Shown piece by piece: positions 10,501 to 21,470 of a stretch of DNA of 64,000 bases. The stretch spans positions 11,401,523 through 11,465,522 of the forward strand of contig OX336342.1 in the NCBI GenBank assembly GCA_946902875.1, given 5' to 3'. The notes under the pieces are model-generated. The model saw nothing but the letters and a program-made list of their open reading frames with translations. It was not told the DNA's origin and made no database searches. The first letter of the stretch is position 1. Each line of letters opens with the position of its first letter. The position numbers were made by a program, and so were the translations under genes. The stretch comes from Nematopogon swammerdamellus. Taxonomy: Eukaryota; Arthropoda; Insecta; Lepidoptera; Adelidae.

Positions 10501-12024
10501 CTAGCTGAGCCCGCGGCTCCGCTCGCGTGAAATTCGTATTCCAAAGAAGAATGTAAGTAACTAAGGGCGAGGCCGAAGGCCGAGCTGCGTTCAGGTAATC
10601 GATAAACCTTCTTAAAGAAAGTAACTAACTAAGGGCGAGGCCGAAGGCCGAGTTGCTTTCAGGTAAACGATAAACCTTTCTCAAATAAAGGAAGTAAGTA
10701 AGGGCGAGGCCGAAAGCCGAGCTGCATTCAAGACGACGATAAACCTTCTGGAAGAAAGGAAGGAACTAAGTGCGAGGCCGAAGGCCGAGCTGCGTTCAGG
10801 TAAACCAAAAACCCTCTTCCGCCTTCGGGCCTCGCCCTTAAAGACTTCCTTTCTTCGATAGAATATAATATCGTTTACTCAATCGATTTATTTCATAAAA
10901 ATAAAAAACTAATATTAATAACTAAAGAATTAAACCTACCTAACAAACATTAAAATAACTATCATAACGGGCATTTTCAAATGTTCTTAGAGCACTTGCG
11001 GCATTACCCCGCTGGATGGCAAGGTTTACCCTTTGAATGAAGTACATAAGCCCTTGATGGCGGGACACCAGTTGCGTCAACCAGCTCAAGCCTCTTTTGG
11101 CTTCACTGCTCCACGGACCGAGGGTTTCAACCGCAAACGCAACAAATTCGAAATCTTGAATTATATTTCTATATTTGCTGCGTTTGAGGCTCTCCGCCCC
11201 AGCCGCTCTTGAAGATGTCTTAACGTGACTTGGAGCCAATGTGAGAACAAAAGTGGCGTCCCACATCAAAGAACTACCCTTAGTCCATGGCACTAAGGTG
11301 ATAGCATCGGGCCTCTTGCCATCCAGCCGGGAATAACCGCGAGGTTCTAGGATGCACGGTATATTTGCCGTTAGAAGCGTGGACTTTATAATAAAATTTA
11401 AATTAAATTAACTCAATCTTAATATTAATTAACTTTATTCGAGATGGTTTAGCTTCTTCCTGAACGCAGCTCGGCCTTCGGCCTCGCCCTTAGTTACTTG
11501 CTTTCTTCGAGATGGTTTATCATTTGTCAGAACGTAGCTCGGCCTTCGGCCTCGCCTTAGTTACTTACTTTCTTCAAGATGGTTTAGCTTCTTCCTGAAC
11601 GCAGCTCGGCCTTCGGCCTCGCCCTTAGTTACTTGCTTTCTTCGAGATGGTTTTTCAATTATCCGAACGTAGCTCGGCCTTCGGCCTCGCCTTAGTTACT
11701 TACTTTCTTCAAGATGGTTTAGCTTCTTCCTGAACGCAGCTCGGCCTGCGGCCTCGCCCATAGTTACTTACTTTCTTCGAGAAGGTTTATGGTCTTCCAG
11801 AATAGAGCTCGGCCTTCGGCCTCGCCCTTAGTTACTTACTTTCTTCAAGAATGTTTTTCTTCTTCCTGAACTCAGCTCCGCCTTCCGCCTCGCTCTTAGT
11901 TACTTTCATCGAGAAAGAATATCGTTTACGTGAGCGCAGATCCGCCTTCGGGCCCGCCTTTAGTTACTTACTTTCTTTTTTTTAAATACGAATTTCACGC
12001 GAGCGAAGCCGCGGGCAACAGATA
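10501..12024. mobile_element. Foldback-like element with tandem-repeat arms
   Basis: The ends are inverted: 10509-10540 (gcccgcggctccgctcgcgt...) matches the reverse complement of 11985-12016 with a single mismatch (C/T). Inside, the left arm (10560-10850) carries four units containing 'gggcgaggccgaaggccgag', and the right arm (11450-11965) carries eight units in opposite orientation. The centre (10860-11440) is single-copy and holds an RT-associated domain. Inverted arms made of short tandem repeats are the hallmark of foldback (FB-like) transposons. No transposase is visible. A target-site duplication is not clear. Confidence 0.7.
10940..11390 (-). pseudogene. Fragment of an RT-associated C-terminal domain (possible nuclease-like fold)
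   Basis: On the minus strand an open frame reads, in order, LEPRGYSRLDGKRPD, TLVPWTKGSSLMWDAT, TLAPSHV, AGAESLKRSKYRNI, FEFVAFAVETLGPW and LAIQRGNAASALRTFE, ending at a stop at 10940. The spaced motifs W.KG..L.WDAT and F..FAVETLG.W are those I know from a domain found C-terminal to reverse transcriptases in many invertebrate mobile elements. The Asp and Glu positions suggest, but do not prove, a PD-(D/E)XK-like nuclease. No RT is encoded next to it, so it is a captured fragment. The frame is open from about 11390; no start codon is obvious. Confidence 0.65.
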
Positions 12025-12129
12025 TATAAATTTTATTGCACCAATGATAGCGACATAACTTCGACTTTCAATTATTATTTTTATTTATCACACAATTTTT
12101 CACCGGCCAGCTCACGTCGAGATGACAGT

Positions 12130-12680
12130 TCTCCGTTGTCAACATGACATTTAAAATAGTTTTTTACCTTTACTTTGGATTACGTGATTTTTATTATATT
12201 TTTTAATTATTATGTTCATCCGGGATATGCACTGTCACTATAAAAAGTTTCGTCAAATTCCGTTCAGTGGTTTTTGCGAGATGCGCGTACAAATAGACAT
12301 TTTTGCATTTACGATTTTATGATATGTATAGAAAGAATAGATATGTATAGACTATTGTGTTCAAGTTATAAAAAAGAAAGAACTGTCATTTTCGTTGTAT
12401 CTACTTATTTTTAAATTTCGAATGAATATTTTATTCAAATTGTATTTGCTGCCAGTTCTCAAGATATAATTATGTACTTTGGACTACGTGATTTTAGACG
12501 CGCAATAATGTTTATAATTGTTAATTTTTTTTTATTTTTGTTATTTTTTTTACGTATTATGTTAACCCGGCATATAAACTGCCACTATACAAAGTTTCGT
12601 CTAATTCCGTTCAGTGGTTTTTGTGTGATGCGCGTACAGACAAACAAACAAACAAACAAACAAACAAAAATTTTAAAAAC
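12130..12680 (+). repeat. Two diverged tandem copies of a dispersed repeat ending in (CAAA)n
   Basis: The pairs 'tttggattacgtgatttt' / 'tttggactacgtgatttt' (about 12175 and 12479) and 'ttccgttcagtggttttt' (12260 and 12606) mark two copies of one unit. The second ends in a CAAA microsatellite at 12640-12667. The reading frame over 12472-12930 is an accident of this repeat. Confidence 0.7.
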
Positions 12681-13315
12681 TGTTCAAACATGTTCAGTAT
12701 CTCATTTTAAGCCACCCTGGTTAGTTTTTTTCCGAATACATTCAATGTACAGACTTTCTTACCTCTACGATTTTATTATATGTAAGTATAGATATACGTA
12801 TCTTATCAACGATGATTTTAGTTATTTCCAAGAAGTCAAAAGTCAACAAAATCTACTTTTTGGGGTTATAAAATCGGTCACGTGTAAGTCTATACAATGT
12901 ATATGTGCCTTGACACGTCCCCCGCACTAGCTGCTCTGCTAATACGCTCTGGCGGCGCCTAGGGAAAGCAGTTTCTATGTCGTCCGAAAGCTCAACTTCT
13001 ATGCAAATGATTTGGAGTTCAGAGCCTTTGTGCGTCATACCACTACCCAGGGAGTAGAAAAACTAGCAAAAGAACATTTCAAAAGCTATTAAGGACGAAA
13101 ACACTTTTATATTACAAACATTCATTTTAATTGAAACTTATTTTATACATCTTATTCAACTAGCTGAGAATTTCTGTATGATAACAATGTTTAGAATATA
13201 CCAGATTTTATATAGACATTCCGTACAAGAGAACTGATGAAAGTGTATATATTTAAGGTTCAAACGAATTTAAATATTAGGAAGACTTAAGAATTCCGTG
13301 AAAATATTACTATTT
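12681..13315. other. Intergenic sequence, nothing recognised
   Basis: AT-rich. No gene, RNA or clear repeat could be supported. Confidence 0.5.
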
Positions 13316-14130
13316 TTAATCCCCGACGCAAAAAGAGGAGTGTTATAAGTTTGACGCCTATGTCTGTCTGTCTGTGTCTTTGTCTGTGGCATCGTAGCTT
13401 CCAAACGGATGGATCAATTTGGATGTGTTTTTTTTTAAAGCTGGTTTAACCGGGATTGTTTCTACGTTTAATGAAGACCAGGTCAGCCGATTCGAAGATC
13501 ATCGGCACTTTTTCTAATTGGTGAAGGGATCTTAGCTGTAAAATGGGAATTTATTACACTTTCACTCGTCGCCTGTAAGCAAATAAACGGAAATTATTAC
13601 AAAACTAATTTAACTAGGTACTTGTATTGTACGGACGACAGTAAAATAATTAAAAACAGTAAAATAATTTTTTAGGATATCAACCAATATTATTATCAGC
13701 TAAAATTACGTCTATTAAAAAGCTTGAATTAAAAGTTAAAATACAAAGTTAAAAAACCCGACACATCAACCCTTAAAAAGTAAAACATAATAATTTCAGT
13801 TGCGCGTCGGGGTATCGAAAATAAAACTCAGGGCTGCGCGCCGCGAGTGAGCTTCCGGAACGCGGGCGACGGTTGTGTCCAATTTACAAATTTTTCTGAG
13901 TAAATAAATTACTTGGGACTTGGACTAGATGGCAAGTACCTATTCTGTTTTGATTTATATTTTATTTACTTAGCTGTCACCCAACGTTTGTTTTATTTTT
14001 TATTTTATCTATCTGCGTGGTTCAGGCTTGATGAGTGTACTCCATCGAAGATGCCTCAATTATATATCTTTAAGTAACTAAGCGGAAATTATTTTTGACT
14101 TTTTAAGGGTTGTTGTATGTGTCGGTTTTT
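13316..14130 (+). repeat. Dispersed repeat C, longer copy
   Basis: It shares 'aagaggagtgttataa', 'tctgtggcatcgtagct' and 'ccaaacggatgga' with 35648-36010, and carries a TGTC microsatellite near 13360-13378. Non-coding and transposon-derived in character. Confidence 0.7.
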
Positions 14131-15199
14131 TTTAAATTTGTAATTAAACTTATCATTGTAGTACTCGTATGTGGAAAAGGTTATAAAAGGATTTTCGATT
14201 CTGTAAATTACAGGTAACATTTTCAATTTTCTATCACAACGGCTCAAGAAATTACATCTAAAGTATCCATAGTATAGATATAATATGTATGTACAATCAC
14301 AGCTTTTTATGAAACCTAAACATAATTTGGTACAATATATTAATACAAATTATATTAACACAAAGAACTAATAATTCAGTTCAAATACATTTTTAATTAA
14401 AATAATAAGAAGAAATGAATTAGCTTAAGTTATTTGTTCATTATACAAGACATTAGCTTAACTAGGTACATAGGTACTTTAGAGCAGAGCAGTGATTCCA
14501 AAACTGATTAATTTAATTTGTTTCACAACTTTTAGTTTTGGGGTGAAAAATTTTTACTTCCTCCATAAATTTGACCAAATATAATTACATAATTTAAGTT
14601 AATTCGTTTTCGGCCACCTGGATCGTGAAGGAACCCGCCGCCCCGCGCCGCCCGGGCGCCTCCCCACCGCCCGCGCCGCCGCAACTTTGAACAAGATGAG
14701 CGCTAATGATCTATGTGCGGAGCGGAACCTCCACATAACAACGACTTGAAAGCGAATACACATACACACACGTGTATCCCCTCGAACTTAAATGTTTAAC
14801 TTGTTTTTGATTACTCGCTGGCTTAAAACTTTTTATGTAATTACCGCGTACCCCCCGGGTCGCACGTCCTGAGAGGGAAATTGACCGAATATCGTTGTCG
14901 TCATCTCGTTGTAAGGAAATTAAAGATTTTGTTTTGAATTTCCTTCGTATGACAGAGCGAAAGCATTTGGGAAGATCCGCGAAGTTTTTATAAAGAGACA
15001 GTTTTAAAGTCCTTCCGTTATTGGATTTGAACGTCAGATTTCCGACTGGTTCAACTTGAGGCTCTTAAATGGCATAAGCCCGAAGGAGGAAACAAAAGAA
15101 AACAAATTTGAATTATCGTCTGAAATATTAACGAAGGCAGACTGAGGTTAGAGCACAGCGGACAGAGCAAAGAAATCACCGCGGCCGTCGCGCCCGGCT
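14131..15199. other. Intergenic sequence with a small GC-rich island
   Basis: 14632-14695 is a C/G block in AT-rich DNA. Read on the minus strand it is open and ends '...FTIQVAENELT' at a stop near 14598, with a CAAAG acceptor-like site upstream. This is too weak to call an exon. The rest shows nothing recognisable. Confidence 0.35.
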
Positions 15200-15448
15200 G
15201 GGGGAAGACGTAGGTCCCATCCCTTCTTACCTTACTAGGTGGTAGTGTTTGACCCGCCCGGGTTGATACCACAGCACTGAATGAAGGTCGGTCGAAACGG
15301 CTATGTAAATAGTTCGTGTTTCCGTCCATTTCAGTGTAGCCGGCACGACCAAATGGGATGCACTGAGATGGCACCTAGTTCAAAAAGGTGTTATAGGCTG
15401 ATATCACGGATGTTGTAGGTGAGTTAGCCTACCGTGTCAGTTTTCATT
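15200..15448 (+). mobile_element. SINE-A copy, head missing
   Basis: It begins at 'gtaggtcccatccc' and follows the SINE-A body (cagcactgaatgaaggtcgg, cactgagatggcacctag) and tail to 'gtgtcagttttcatt'. Confidence 0.87.
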
Positions 15449-15896
15449 AAAAACGGCCGATGGTCGCTGTTCTGTGGCACATCGTTTAGAATAACAAGTA
15501 CCTAAATTTCGATGTAATTTAATGGCTGACGTATCTTTTGAGATTTATTTCCTATTTTTCATGGACTTTTTTTTAAGTTTCTCGACTTGCTCACAAAACT
15601 TCTCAACTATATTGCATGTTGTTAAACGTGTTTTCTGACCACGAGTTTTCCGGTTAGGGGTATTCACTTTATTCCAAATTATTGTTATCGGACGAGGGTA
15701 TGGCGGATACAATCCTGTAGTTACGCAATCCTCGTCTCTTGTTATCTGCTGATATCTGTATTGTGGACATCTGTCCGCCCCTCTAGCGATGCTGCATCCC
15801 TCCGTCCAACGTATGGCTTTAGTGATCTAATCTCTTTAGGTCGTACGTAAAATCTACACTAGCGCGCTTTCAAGCATGCATTTTCAAAATATACTT
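15449..15896. other. Intergenic sequence, nothing recognised
   Basis: No supported feature before the CAGT microsatellite that ends the RTE fragment. Confidence 0.5.
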
Positions 15897-16192
15897 CAGT
15901 CAGTCAGTCAGTCAGAGTGTAAGCGTCCACGGCTGGACATACGCCTCTCCAATTTTCCTCCAGTTCTCCCGGCCTTCAGCGATACGGAACCACTGCTTTC
16001 CGCCGACGTACTTCATGTCGTCGTCCCACCTGGCGGGTGGTCTTCCCATACTCCGTTTTCCTGTCCACGGACGCCAGTGTAGGACACGGTCACTCCAACG
16101 GTCATCGTCTCTTCGGCTAACGTGCCCAGCCCACTGCCACTTGAGCTTAGCCACCCGGTGTCCAATATCGACTACTTTGGTGCGTCGGCGGA
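15897..16192 (-). pseudogene. RTE-clade non-LTR retrotransposon, C-terminal tail of ORF2
   Basis: On the minus strand the frame reads IRRRTKVVDI, KLKWQWAGHVSRR, DRVLHWRPWTGKRSMGRPPA, WRKIGEAYVQPWTLTL and stops at 15912. These are the conserved C-terminal words of insect RTE endonuclease/reverse-transcriptase proteins (K.KW.WAGH, W.PR.GKRS.GRP, EAYVQQW). The stop codon lies in a (CTGA)n microsatellite at 15897-15915, the usual RTE 3' end. Only about 90 of roughly 1,000 residues remain, so it is a dead 5'-truncated copy. Confidence 0.9.
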
Positions 16193-16212
16193 TCGGCGGC
16201 GAATATACTTCA

Positions 16213-16662
16213 TTTAACTTTATTTAAGACATTATTACACACACTTATGTAACATAAACTTAATGCCATAACACGTATGTACAGTCCTTCCAGTCTACAC
16301 TCACTGGACACTTGCAGTATAGCACATAATATGTCACTATCCGTATAGTTCGTGCTTGGTGAGGGGCGCGCGCTGCGCCCGCGCGCTGCGCTGTGGTCAG
16401 ATCCAGGTGCGCGCGAACTGCGTCTCCTGCTCCTCCGCCGCCGCGTCGTTGAGCGCACCGGCGGCGGCGGCGTGGGCGGCGGCGGCGTGGGCGGCGACGG
16501 CGTGGGCGGCGACGGCGTGGGCGGCGACGGCGGCGTTGTTCGCCGCGGCGTGGGCGGCGTTGTGCCCGGCGTCGGGCGCCGCGTGCGGGGCCTCCGTGCC
16601 GCGCCGTCGTCAAGCGTTTATGGCCACCGTGCTGTAGCCGCTGTGCATCGTTATTATTGTAC
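16213..16662 (-). other. Candidate 3'-terminal exon with polyadenylation signal
   Basis: On the minus strand a strong acceptor (ttaaattgtccccag) precedes 16662, and AATAAA lies at 16219-16224, so the segment could be a last exon. Two coding readings are possible. One ends after MHSGYSTVAINA at a TGA at 16610-16612. Another, Ala/His-rich, ends QETQFARTWI at a TGA at 16397-16399, though it has no good acceptor of its own. The middle (16390-16600) is a GCC/CGG-rich low-complexity tract. It has the same strand as the receptor exons at 52-59 kb, but a link over 36 kb is only inference. Confidence 0.35.
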
Positions 16663-16699
16663 CTGGGGACAATTTAATTTATACATTAAATTATGGCTA

Positions 16700-19175
16700 G
16701 CCAAATGAAACTATTGTTAAAGTTTATATGAATATTGAAATGTTTCAATTATTGAGCTGCTGCTGATTGATGAGAGAACCTAATTAAATGTGCATCGTGC
16801 CGGCAACACACGGAGCGCGGAGGGGCGGGAGACGAAATTCAATCTAATTTAAAGTATTCACATAGCGCACGCGTTATTACCACGGTTGTTTTGCTGCAGT
16901 CGGATCTTTTTCACCGCCGCCGCTATTGCGGTCGGCCTATATAAAGATAGGCATAAAAAGAGGCACTCACAAATTAGACTTTGTCGATGTAGTAAAAATT
17001 CGTTTTATTAGAATTCAAGATAAAATGCTTTAGACGAAGAGATGTCTGAAATTTCATTACAATTGATTAATCTATCTCTGCTTCGTTTATTATAACACTC
17101 AAAACAATTCGCTCGTAACAATGAAACAAATTACACGAATCATTATCTTATAGAGGTCACGTTATTCACCTCATCCAAATTAATCGTTCAAAGTTCGTGT
17201 TTCGTTTGAGCTCATACAATGTCCTCGCTCCGGTAAGGTGCTTGTGTGAGGTCCTCGCTGCGGTGCAAGTGTTTGTCATCGCGGCCCAATATTGGCGGGG
17301 CTCGGAGAATTCGTTTCCATTCGTATTGAATGAAAATATTGTTGATTTTAGCGTCGCCGGCGCCGCCCCGGTCTGCCGGGATGACGACTGATGCGCAATA
17401 TAGTGGTGAAGTAATTGGATTGTCTGATCGTTCACATTTCCGCAACTGATGTTCGGAACCAATATGACGAGTTTCCGAAATTATAATCATACACATATAT
17501 AATAATATTGTAATGTTTGCATTGAAACTATTTGCGAACAAATGAATTGGGAGGACAAAGGATAAGTGATAGAATGTCTACCATATTTTTTATCAATTGT
17601 TGTCTGTTTGCCTATTTTGCTTGCGTAAGCATCACCTAAGAATTACTGAATCAATTCGGATGGAGTACTTTTCATAAAAATATAGGAAATAATTTGATAT
17701 TTTTATAACATAATGATAAGCTAACTATGTATGTATAAATTATAACGCCATTATTTCTATGAGCTGAGTAGTGGGGTCGGAAGTGAACTCAGTTGAAGAA
17801 AATCTCCGCTCCAGTGTGCATTCATGTGATTTTATCGAAAAAAAAAATTATCTATTTACGTAGAATTTCGAGCAATATGATCTTTGATATGATGATATGT
17901 GATGTTTTGCATTATTGCCATTTTAGTAATACGGCGTGTATAGGGGTCGAGTAGTATAGTCGAAAGGGATTTATATTTAAGAAAATTACTTTTTTAGAGG
18001 TAACTAAAATCACAATTCTATCATAAATCCCTTTTTGTCCCACTAGTAGACATCCTCTTTCATGACGCCATTATTCATATGCATTTATGAGCTGAGCAGT
18101 CGGGTCGGACATTAACACAGTCGGAGAAATAATAAAATTAAAATTATTATTTGTATTTCTTTCATTTTATTCCTTTACTTTTTACTTTTTTACTGAACTG
18201 AACCACGCGAGCGCAGCCACAGGCTCAGCTATTGTAAATATAGATCTACATAGTTATAATAAATGTAAAACTACACGTCGTCATACATATGTATACAAGT
18301 CAGTCATAAATATTTATGATGATTAGCGCAAGGTTACAAAAACCAAAACATTCGTATCCGACGAGAAGGGTGCGAGGCAAGGAGGCAGGGAAGCGGAGGA
18401 CAGCGAGACTCATATGAAGTCCGATAACGAAGTAAGTTCGGTCTATCGACCCGCGATTGAAGGGGGATTATGAATGAAACCCCGCTAGAGCGTAATGCCC
18501 GCTATAGCGAGGACTCGGACAATCCAAATAATTCCTTATTGAGCCCCGCGCGTCGACAACGCGTCTATTGGTTTTATTTGGAGGTCGTGCAATACAATAT
18601 ACAGGCACCTGTTATGTTATGAGAATGTTGTTAGCCATTCTGTGAAGGATAGGCCATGTGAATGAAAAGTCGAGACATTGTTTGACATGTTATTGAAATT
18701 CAGTATAAGTAATGTAATGTAAATATTCTTTATTTGTACACCAATATACAAAATAATGGTACAAAAAGGCGAGTTTATTGCCAAATATTGGCAATATCTT
18801 ACTACTAACCTTTGGGGTGAGATAATGAGCATGTAGGCGTACGAGATAGTTCGAAAGAGGAATTTGCTCTGTCCTTCCTTACATATATAATATTATTAAT
18901 ATACATACCTATTACACAAAATAAATAAAATATAAATAAATAAATAAATATAAAATATACTTATACCTGCTTACATAAATACACAAATATATATATATAA
19001 ATATAACATATACTATACATTTTGTCCAAATAGCAGTGATATTATTGATATTATACAAAGTACCTACATCCAACATTAAAGTAAATAGAATATTCGTCTA
19101 GGTTCTATATACTTCATGCAGCCGTTTTTTAAAATAGTGGATGGTAGTATAAGTATGCATACTTCAGGTTTAATC
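16700..19175. other. Mostly unique intergenic sequence
   Basis: It contains a moderately GC-rich segment (17166-17400) open in two minus-strand frames without recognisable similarity, a fragment of the 'acgcgagcg...' end module near 18200-18235, and a GC-rich patch at 18350-18580. No gene can be supported. Confidence 0.45.
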
Positions 19176-19177
19176 TT

Positions 19178-19555
19178 TTTTTATAGAAACTGACACTGTT
19201 GGCTACATCACCTACTACATTTGCGTGATGTCAGCGCATAACACCTTGGTAAACTAGGTGCCATCTCAGTGCTTCCCTTCGGGCGTGCCGGCTACACTGT
19301 ACTGAAAACACGAACTATTTTACATATCCGTTTCAACCGACCTTTCATTCGGTGCGGTGGTACCAACCTGGGCGGGTTAAACCTACCACCTAGCAAGGTA
19401 AGAAGGGATAGGACCTACAGTTTTACGTGGAATTCGAACAACAGTCAGTCTCCAACGGTTGAGCGGTCACCCGTCCAAGTATTGACCGAGCCAAGGTGTG
19501 TTTATGATCACAACCGACAGTCCACCGACCGCACCGCTGAGCTACCGAGGCTGAC
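19178..19555 (-). mobile_element. SINE-A copy, minus strand, with head
   Basis: Reverse complement of the family: poly-T and 'gaaactgacactgttggc' at the left, the body in the middle, and the reverse complement of the tRNA-like A box ('gctgagctaccgaggctg') at 19538-19555. The B-box region is near 19425-19440. Confidence 0.88.
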
Positions 19556-19603
19556 AAATGCACCCTAATACAAATAAATGCAATGGACTGAGGCGAAACG
19601 AAG

Positions 19604-20984
19604 GGGTGAGGCCACCAGGATCCCCTAGAAGGATCCCCCAGGGGATCCTGGTGAACTCATCGGTTCATCAGGATCCCCTATAGGTAAAAGTAAGTTAAGT
19701 CGCTTTCACATTGAATATTTTTATAAATGCGTAATGTCTCAGAGAAAATAAGAACCTTTTTTAATTTATTTTCTCTGAGCATAATGTATACTATCCATAT
19801 ACTATCTCATTGTTTCGATCTTAGAGTTTTTTTTTATTGGCCGTTAGCTAAATACCATTTCTGTCATCCATCATCAAGTATCCAGTATACAATATTTACA
19901 ACATAAATGTTTATAATATTATTTACTATTTACTTTATTATTTACAACACTTTTTTTTACTTTTTTATTTTATTATTTACAACATAAATATTTACAATAT
20001 ATTATATATATAGGCCAGGATTAAGAAACATTAACAAATATGAAGTCACCAAAGTACCAGGGCAGCAGAAATTGAAAGGAGGTTTCCATAATTTTATTTA
20101 ACTTAATCGCATAGAAATAACCTAAAAGTCACTGGTCAATCGCTATTATAATAATAATATCGATTAACTTATATAAAATTATGGAAACCTCCTTTAAATT
20201 TCTGCTGCCCTGGTACTTTTGAACCGTTCCCAGTTTATGATTTTTTATTGACGATGAAAGAGAACGGTGAAGGGCGCATAATATTTATGTCACATGTAAT
20301 ATGTTAAGTATAATAATTATTACCTCTCTTATAAACCAGTGTTTGATTTATAGTTTTCCCCATGGACCCACTAAATTCCACTCTTGCACACGACTGTACT
20401 TAATGGTAGTTGGAGCATGGCCAATATGGCCATAGCATATACATTGTAAGTATCCCATGCTTCACCCAGGTGGAGAACCTAGGTGGAGCACGGACCCAGA
20501 TCCAGTTAATAAATAAAAAATAACTAAGTTAAAATGTGTCAAAATATTTATTACATAATACTTAGATACATTACTGTATGTTTGGTACGCACGCTATCAC
20601 CAAACGTAAAACAATACTGTTTATTTCCGCAAAATGAAGAGACTGACGGCGAGCGCACGTGTGTGTGCGTGTGCGCGGGAGAATGGGAGGGAAGGGGGGA
20701 CGACATAGCTCCACGCGATATCGGCCAATCACTGCAAGCTCATCTCCCTCCCGCCCCGCGCGCTCCTCAGAAATACAATCTTAATAACCACAATTAGTAA
20801 AATCATAATTTTACTAATCTTATGATAATACTGCGACATATATACTTATATGTATGTTATATATTTTAGCACTATGTGAATGAGCCTTAACATTGCATAT
20901 TCGGCTTTGGGGGATCCTGATGAACCGATGAGTTCACCAGGATCCCCTGGGGGATCCTTCTAGGGGATCCTGGTGGCCTCACCC
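19604..20984. mobile_element. Non-autonomous DNA transposon, 1,381 bp, 75-bp perfect inverted ends
   Basis: 19604-19678 is the exact reverse complement of 20910-20984, beginning GGGTGAGGCC. The 8-bp sequence AAACGAAG flanks both sides (19596-19603 and 20985-20992) as a perfect target-site duplication. Eight-base duplications fit hAT, P or Merlin-like transposases; the terminal bases do not let me choose. Each inverted end contains its own 14-bp hairpin (19613-19626 with 19640-19653, 13-nt loop). No transposase is encoded. A 169-bp foldback element sits inside. Confidence 0.88.
20051..20219. repeat. 169-bp foldback MITE-like element nested in the DNA transposon
   Basis: 20051-20097 pairs with 20173-20219 with one mismatch in 47 positions (outer word AAAGTACCAGGGCAGCAG), and the interior is partly complementary too. 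No clear target-site duplication was seen. Confidence 0.75.
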
Positions 20985-21099
20985 AAACGAAGTGTTCTGA
21001 ATGAACTCCTATATAGTGATCACATAAGTTCTCATAACAGATGATGAATGGACGGGAAGAATTGATTTGAATTGTATTAAGAATTTTAACAGTTATAAG

Positions 21100-21470
21100 A
21101 ATTAATTGGATTTGTTTAGGAAAGTATTCAGTTTCAGATACAGGAGTAATCTTCTTTCAGATTTGTGCAGTCGGGTGCTTTTAAACCTGAGTTAGAGCAT
21201 ATGCTCTAAGTTGAAACACGCTTCTTATATCCTACAAAATCCGGTAGCACATTCCCGAGTTTACTGTTTCAAGCAAAGTGTAGTGTAAAGCTGCGAGATT
21301 TGCTGGGATCAAATCTGAGTGAAGTTCAAAGATGTACACTGGGGCTGCAGGCGAGAGAGCGTCGGATAGTCGGGGGTTTGTCGGTGGGCACTCGATACAG
21401 TAGGATTGCACATGTTCGCCTTTTGTCACTTCCTTTGTGCAATAAAGTATATTTCATTTCATTTTAATTT
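21100..21470 (+). mobile_element. 3' end of a non-LTR retroelement or retroposed sequence
   Basis: It ends in 'tttgtgcaataaagtat' followed by an ATTTC-rich tail, the same ending as 36680-36785. The preceding 250 bp show no intact coding frame. Confidence 0.5.

Noticed and set aside
12472..12930. Plus-strand 152-codon frame
   Set aside because: It covers a dispersed repeat with a CAAA microsatellite; composition and position indicate a chance frame.
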